A stretch of DNA of 64,000 nucleotides from Puniceicoccaceae bacterium (GTDB lineage: Bacteria; Verrucomicrobiota; Verrucomicrobiia; Opitutales; Coraliomargaritaceae), in contig CACIKF010000002.1 in assembly GCA_902587165.1 (NCBI GenBank), positions 1-64,000 on the forward strand. The letters run 5' to 3'. Positions 58,451 through 64,000 of this stretch are shown here, one piece after another. The translations under genes were made by a program, and so were the position numbers. The notes below the pieces were generated by a model. The model made no database searches. It was not told the DNA's origin and saw only the letters and a list, made by a program, of their open reading frames with translations. Numbering within the stretch: position 1 is the stretch's first letter; every line of letters starts with the position of its first letter.

Positions 58451-59881
58451 ATGAAACGCAACCTGATCCATAACCTCCTACTTCTACTGGTCCTCGCGTA
58501 TACAACATCCGCCCAATTAGCGACTTCACCGGAGATACTTAAACGCACTTTTAGTGAGACAGCATTCATTGACCGATTCATTGGATCCTACGCAGCACTG
58601 GCACAAAGAGAGCCAAGCCCGAAGCCTGAGGAGATTAAGCTACTCAAGGAGTTAGTGGAACTTATTCCGAAAAACCCAGCTAAAGCCACAGAATTACTTG
58701 AGGCTCAGGTTAACAGCGGTAGTAGTGGCATGATGCAGATGGTCCTGGCCAATCTATACTTTCAAGCGGGACGCCTACCAGAGGCAGCCGATGCCTACCA
58801 AAAATGCGTACTTGACTACCCCGAATTCCTACGAGCACATAAGAACCTAGGGTTACTCTATCTACAACAAGGTGAATTGGACAAAGCCCTCACAGCACTT
58901 TCCCGTTCGGTTGAACTGGGTGATAACGACGGTCGTACTTACGGACTTATCGGCTACTGCCTACTAAATAAAGGTAAATTTCTCCCCGCTGAAACTGCCT
59001 ACCGCCAAGCAGTACTAAACAGCCCTAAGAATCTCGACTGGACCGCGGGACTTGCTCAAACGCTCTACAACCTTGCCAAATACGAGGAGGCACTCGCGCT
59101 CTTCAAGGATCTCGCTGCAGAAGATCCAGATGAACAAGAATACTGGAGCCTCATGGTCAACGTATATCTTAATCTAGGCGAAGACACGAAGGCAGCATCT
59201 ACTCTCGAAATCATCCGTCGCATGGGTCAGGCCAGCCCTGAAAACCTTGCTTTGCTCGGCGATATATACTTGAATCAACAAGCCTTCTCTCTCGCCTTAG
59301 AAGCTTATCAAGAAGCACTCAAGACCGGAGACGGACTACCAGCAGAAACACCGCTAAGAACCGTAGATATTCTCTACACATACGGCTCCTACCAGCTTGC
59401 GGAACAACTCATCGAGGATGTGCGAGTTCGCTATGGTGACAGCTTAGATAAAGAGCAATCAATGAAACTTCTGACGATTGAAGCTGGGCTAGCCAGTGCA
59501 CGCGGTGATGAAGATGCTGCCCGCCAATCATTGGAGCAAATAGTCGAACAAGATGCGACCCAAGCGGGTGCACTCATCGAACTTGCTCGTATTTATTATA
59601 AGCAAGCTCGTAAGCTGCGTATCGAAATGGCCCCGGGTGATACAGATGCAGAAATAGAAATCAGCGAACTCGTGCAACGTGCAATTCTAAAGCTTGAGCA
59701 AGCCGCGAGGCATCAAGACTTTCGACTCGAAGCACTCACTGAACATGGACAGCTTCTTGTCAACGAGACCCAATACGCCAAAGCCTTACCCCTACTCAGA
59801 CGTGCCTATGACATTAAACCTGGGACAAACTTGCAAAGCTACATCAAACGTGTTGAAGGCGCCGTTGATGCACAGCTTTAG
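58451..59881 (+). CDS. Secreted TPR protein of the Ton operon
   Basis: 476 residues. Signal peptide MKRNLIHNLLLLLVLAYTTS, followed by tetratricopeptide repeats from about residue 95 (LANLYFQAGRLPEAADAYQK, AHKNLGLLYLQQGELDKAL, IGYCLLNKGKFLPAETAYRQ). TPR lipoproteins or periplasmic proteins close TonB2-type operons in Vibrio and others. It is the last gene, starting 5 nt after tonB; about 200 nt of non-coding DNA follow before rpsR. Confidence 0.88.
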   Translation: MKRNLIHNLLLLLVLAYTTSAQLATSPEILKRTFSETAFIDRFIGSYAALAQREPSPKPEEIKLLKELVELIPKNPAKATELLEAQVNSGSSGMMQMVLANLYFQAGRLPEAADAYQKCVLDYPEFLRAHKNLGLLYLQQGELDKALTALSRSVELGDNDGRTYGLIGYCLLNKGKFLPAETAYRQAVLNSPKNLDWTAGLAQTLYNLAKYEEALALFKDLAAEDPDEQEYWSLMVNVYLNLGEDTKAASTLEIIRRMGQASPENLALLGDIYLNQQAFSLALEAYQEALKTGDGLPAETPLRTVDILYTYGSYQLAEQLIEDVRVRYGDSLDKEQSMKLLTIEAGLASARGDEDAARQSLEQIVEQDATQAGALIELARIYYKQARKLRIEMAPGDTDAEIEISELVQRAILKLEQAARHQDFRLEALTEHGQLLVNETQYAKALPLLRRAYDIKPGTNLQSYIKRVEGAVDAQL

Positions 59882-60077
59882 ATTGCGTAAATTGACGCAC
59901 TGCATACATCCACAATCTTGAGTCGTAGATTAACTGATAACCAGAAATCTAGCCTCGTTACTGTGAATTCGCAACAATGCGTTAAATGGGTAAGCTACAA
60001 TGCACGAGATTAGTGTTCAAAAAGCTCAAAAATAATACTTGCACAGTGGACACATGCCCCTACCTTCCTGCGCTTCT

Positions 60078-60275
60078 ATGAGCACCGACAAAAAAGCACT
60101 TAACCGCTCCCGCAACCCGATGGACTACACATTCCACGATACGGAGCTACTCTCCCGTTTCGTCACTGAGACAGGTAAGATCCTTCCTAGAAAAGACACA
60201 GGGCTTTCCGCAAAGCATCAGCGTCGGATCACGAACCGAATCAAGCAGGCTCGTAACATGCTGACTATGCAGTAA
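60078..60275 (+). CDS. rpsR: 30S ribosomal protein bS18
   Basis: 65 residues. The family core is [20 protein letters not shown] then [21 protein letters not shown] chose the ATG at 60078 ([17 protein letters not shown]); the frame extends upstream to 60039 without family resemblance. TTGCAC at 60039-60044 and TACCTT at 60061-60066, 16 nt apart, may be its promoter, 39 nt before the start codon. rpsF is not adjacent, unlike in many bacteria. Confidence 0.93.
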   Translation: MSTDKKALNRSRNPMDYTFHDTELLSRFVTETGKILPRKDTGLSAKHQRRITNRIKQARNMLTMQ

Positions 60276-60303
60276 GCGATCACCTACTGATACAGGACTT
60301 TCC

Positions 60304-60338
60304 AAAATCCTTCTCCCGAAACGGGGAAGGATTTTTTA
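60304..60338 (+). terminator. Rho-independent terminator of rpsR
   Basis: AATCCTTCTCCCG, loop AAA, CGGGGAAGGATT running into TTTT. The stem has one bulge. It isolates rpsR as a single-gene unit. Confidence 0.88.
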
Positions 60339-60434
60339 TAGCTAGATTTCGAATACCAACTGTAACACAGTGATGCTTGCCACAGTAAACTGATACAACT
60401 AGCTGTCCCCCAGCATTCTTAACTAAGCCACACA

Positions 60435-61409
60435 ATGTCCCAGGCCTGCAAAATCCTCCAAGCTTCTGCCAAAAATATTGATCTCTGCGTAGATTTGCTA
60501 CGCGACGAGGCGGTGGTTGGTGTGCCGACGGAGACCGTCTATGGCTTGGCTGGCAATGCGCTTAACGATGTGAGTCTACAGAAAATCTTTGAGGTCAAAG
60601 GTCGCCCCATGCTAGACCCGCTAATCGTGCACTTCAGTTCAATTGAACAGGCAGAAATACATGCCGAATTTAACGAGCGCGCTCGTGCACTAGCGGCGCA
60701 ATTTTGGCCTGGCGCACTGACACTTGTGCTACCGAAGAAGGATACAATCTCAGATCTCGTCACCGCAGCTTTGCCCAGTGTAGCTGTGCGTGTCCCCGAA
60801 CACCTAATCTTTCGCAGTCTGCTAGAAAGGCTCGACTTCCCTCTGGCCGCACCTAGCGCAAATCCCTTCGGCTACGTTAGCCCGACGCTGGCCGAGCACG
60901 TGGTAGCGACACTAGGCGATCGTATACTCGCCGTGATCGATGGGGGCGCGTGCAAACATGGAGTGGAATCTACCATTGTGGATCTACGCGATCCGGACGC
61001 GCCGAAGATCCTGCGCCCGGGTCCCCTCTCAGCAGAACAATTGGGTATACAAGACGCGAAGATGGAGCTAAAGCAAAGCTCAAATAAATTAGCGCAGGCC
61101 GCACCAGGGATGCTAACCCAGCACTACAGCCCAAATACACCAATTACTCTTTTTGGGCACGACGAGCAGCCAAGCAATGTGCAGAAATCAGAAGCTGTTC
61201 TGTATAACACGAAGCCGGCGGGCAAGGTAGCTGAGAATACTTTTTGGCTCTCCGAAGGCGGTGACCTCACGGAGATCGCACACAATTTGTTTATGCTCAT
61301 CCAGAAGCTAGACGTAAGAGACTACACTCAGCTCAAAGTCGAACGCGCAGAGCATGTTGATATTGGAATTGCGGTGAACGACCGACTAAGCCGCGCAGCG
61401 GCAAAGTAA
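60435..61409 (+). CDS. L-threonylcarbamoyladenylate synthase (Sua5/YrdC type)
   Basis: 324 residues. It forms threonylcarbamoyl-AMP from threonine, bicarbonate and ATP, the first step of t6A37 modification of ANN-decoding tRNAs. The YrdC core is visible as VVGVPTETVYGLAGNAL (KxR pocket with KGRPMLDPL), LVLPKK, AVRVPEH and APSANPFGYVSPT. The extra C-terminal 120 residues (about 205-324, starting near PGMLTQHYSPNTP) are the Sua5 domain, so it is the longer Sua5 form. Confidence 0.94.
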   Translation: MSQACKILQASAKNIDLCVDLLRDEAVVGVPTETVYGLAGNALNDVSLQKIFEVKGRPMLDPLIVHFSSIEQAEIHAEFNERARALAAQFWPGALTLVLPKKDTISDLVTAALPSVAVRVPEHLIFRSLLERLDFPLAAPSANPFGYVSPTLAEHVVATLGDRILAVIDGGACKHGVESTIVDLRDPDAPKILRPGPLSAEQLGIQDAKMELKQSSNKLAQAAPGMLTQHYSPNTPITLFGHDEQPSNVQKSEAVLYNTKPAGKVAENTFWLSEGGDLTEIAHNLFMLIQKLDVRDYTQLKVERAEHVDIGIAVNDRLSRAAAK

Positions 61410-61445
61410 TGAGTTTATTGGATTAGTGCCTACAAACCATTACCC

Positions 61446-61477
61446 AAAAAAGCCCCGCTCGTAAGAACGGGGCTTTT
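61446..61477. terminator. Bidirectional terminator between the Sua5 gene and rpsA
   Basis: AAAAAAGCCCCG, a 10-nt loop, then CGGGGCTTTT. It serves the Sua5-type gene on the plus strand and rpsA on the minus strand. Confidence 0.92.
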
Positions 61478-61501
61478 GTAGATTGTTTGCGTAAACGAAG
61501 T

Positions 61502-63160
<1,659 letters not shown>

Positions 63161-63355
63161 ATGATTTGTATTTATTATACTGCGCGTCGGAGCGGCAGTT
63201 GGTTGGTGGTTAGAATTATGGGGTGATTTCCACCCGCAAATGCGGTATCGACGGTCCCAATCGTCGTAGAGGAACGCGGGAAAGTAGATAGTATAAAATA
63301 CCGTGCAAGGCTAAAATCCAGTGTAAAGAAACTTGCCAAGCGTCCCGGAGAAGGC

Positions 63356-63384
63356 TTTTTTCGGCGATTCTTTGCCGAAAAAAA
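63356..63384 (+). terminator. Orphan hairpin immediately before tRNA-Leu
   Basis: TTTTTTCGGC (63356-63365) and GCCGAAAAAA (63374-63383) form a perfect 10-bp stem with an 8-nt loop, 5 nt before the tRNA. No recognised gene on either strand ends here, so its partner is unclear: it could close a small RNA encoded in 63200-63355 or define a processing site of the tRNA precursor. Confidence 0.4.
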
Positions 63385-63388
63385 TAAT

Positions 63389-63472
63389 GGCTGGGTGGCG
63401 GAATTGGCAGACGCTGGGGACTTAAAATCCCTTGCCAGAAATGGCGTGCGGGTTCGAGCCCCGCCCTAGCTA
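63389..63472 (+). tRNA. tRNA-Leu (UAA)
   Basis: 84 nt with the long variable arm of class II tRNA (TTGCCAGAAATGGCGT), D-arm GGCGGAATTGGCAGACGC and T-arm GCGGGTTCGAGCCCCGC. The anticodon loop CTTAAAA gives TAA at 63423-63425. Unlike the other two tRNAs in the window, the CCA end is not encoded (CTA follows the discriminator A). Confidence 0.95.
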
Positions 63473-63592
63473 CTATTTTTAAAAACAATCAATCAGGAGC
63501 GGGGTATTCACCTTCGATACTCCAGTCCACTGCCCGTTCGGTCTTGGCGTTTAGCAGTCAAGCGAACCTCCAAGAAATTTGATGAAAACTAA

Positions 63593-63859
63593 ATGAAAGA
63601 CGACGAATCGCTAGACTCCTTCCGCTCCTCTCTGGATGCGAACTATGACTGGCCTTGCCTTTTTCCTTTTAAGTTTATCGTGCCCAAAGACCAGAGCCAA
63701 ACGGTGCTCGATCTCTTTGCGGATGATCCCGTCAAATCTAACGAGTCCTCAAGCGGCCGTTTTATCGGCTATACGATGGAAATGAACATGCACTCCAGCG
63801 ACGAAGTGATCGCTATCTACCAGCGTGTTGCTCAGGTGCCCGGTGTTATTTCGCTCTAA
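63593..63859 (+). CDS. DUF493 family protein
   Basis: 88 residues. The pattern YDWPCLFPFKFIVPKD, followed by SSSGRFIGYTMEMNMHSSDE and IYQRVAQVPGVISL, matches the DUF493 (YbeD-like) family of small ferredoxin-like-fold proteins, suspected to be regulatory ACT-like domains. Function is unknown. It lies alone between tRNA-Leu and the gene cut by the window end. Confidence 0.85.
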   Translation: MKDDESLDSFRSSLDANYDWPCLFPFKFIVPKDQSQTVLDLFADDPVKSNESSSGRFIGYTMEMNMHSSDEVIAIYQRVAQVPGVISL

Positions 63860-63961
63860 TGTGGCGTGTACGCTTGTCGGATCTGCTAATTTATTTAACC
63901 TAGGTTAATTGAGCATCCAAAAGGATAGCAAGTTGCAAGCTACTCACATAACAAACGTATT

Positions 63962-64000
63962 ATGAACACAATCCTCTCTATCGCGACTTTCGGCGCCGGT
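63962..64000 (+). CDS. Start of a gene cut by the window end
   Basis: Thirteen codons are visible: MNTILSIATFGAG. The gene runs out of the window. The short hydrophobic start would fit a TatA-type translocase protein, which would be of interest beside a Tat-exported DUF1501 protein elsewhere in the window, but so few residues cannot support that. Confidence 0.4.
   Translation, partial: MNTILSIATFGAG

Noticed and set aside
63216-63488. Minus-strand frame of 90 codons with GLEPARHFWQG
   Set aside because: It is the antisense of tRNA-Leu, a well-known source of false proteins.

Overview
The window looks like a chromosome segment of a marine Verrucomicrobiota bacterium, probably of the Opitutae/Puniceicoccales group. 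The clues are a protein of the PVC-restricted Minf_1886 family, a PEP-CTERM sorted protein, a DUF1800/DUF1501 pair, several formylglycine-type sulfatases, and many genes without a Shine-Dalgarno sequence. This placement rests on recognised families, not on a search. I see no insertion sequence, prophage, CRISPR array or rRNA gene.

Layout. 1-5.5 kb: a three-gene export operon (DUF1800, Tat-exported DUF1501, PEP-CTERM protein). 5.6-13.2 kb: tRNA(CAU) and mixed housekeeping genes (asd, L,D-transpeptidase, Cys-cluster protein, beta-CASP nuclease-like protein, lpdA, PF04020 membrane protein, ComEC). 13.2-24 kb, mostly minus strand: bL31/bL36, YqgE, dCMP deaminase, a compact TPR-ExbB-ExbD-TonB-like operon, tRNA-Arg(CCU), an M16 peptidase, a Minf_1886 protein, smpB and rpoZ. 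24.1-34.7 kb, plus strand: rplM-rpsI, the arginine cluster argC-argJ-argB-argD-argF, and purL.

34.8-53 kb is a polysaccharide utilisation locus: four sulfatases, two laminarinase-like GH16 enzymes, a very large intracellular GH94-like protein, a GPH-type sugar symporter, a TonB-dependent receptor and a LacI regulator. A decayed C-terminus of a fifth sulfatase lies between two intact ones. A plausible division of labour is desulfation and endo-cleavage outside or in the periplasm, uptake by receptor and symporter, and final breakdown in the cytoplasm by the 1147-residue enzyme. Directly next to it, 54.1-59.9 kb, is a seven-gene Ton energising operon (DUF3450, coiled-coil/ExbB fusion, ExbB, two ExbD, TonB, TPR). 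The window ends with rpsR, a Sua5-type gene, rpsA, tRNA-Leu(UAA), a DUF493 gene and the start of a truncated gene.

Most notable observations: (1) the five arginine-biosynthesis genes use CGG for 32 of 54 arginine codons by my hand count, while rpsI just before and the first 16 arginine codons of purL just after contain none; (2) the GH94-like protein is a candidate new phosphorylase or glycosidase family; (3) an 18-bp element matching at 15 positions precedes the GH16 gene and the TonB receptor; (4) the minus-strand ExbB/ExbD operon ends in a highly divergent TonB-like protein; (5) two ribosomal-protein promoters share a TTGACA element followed by six G.
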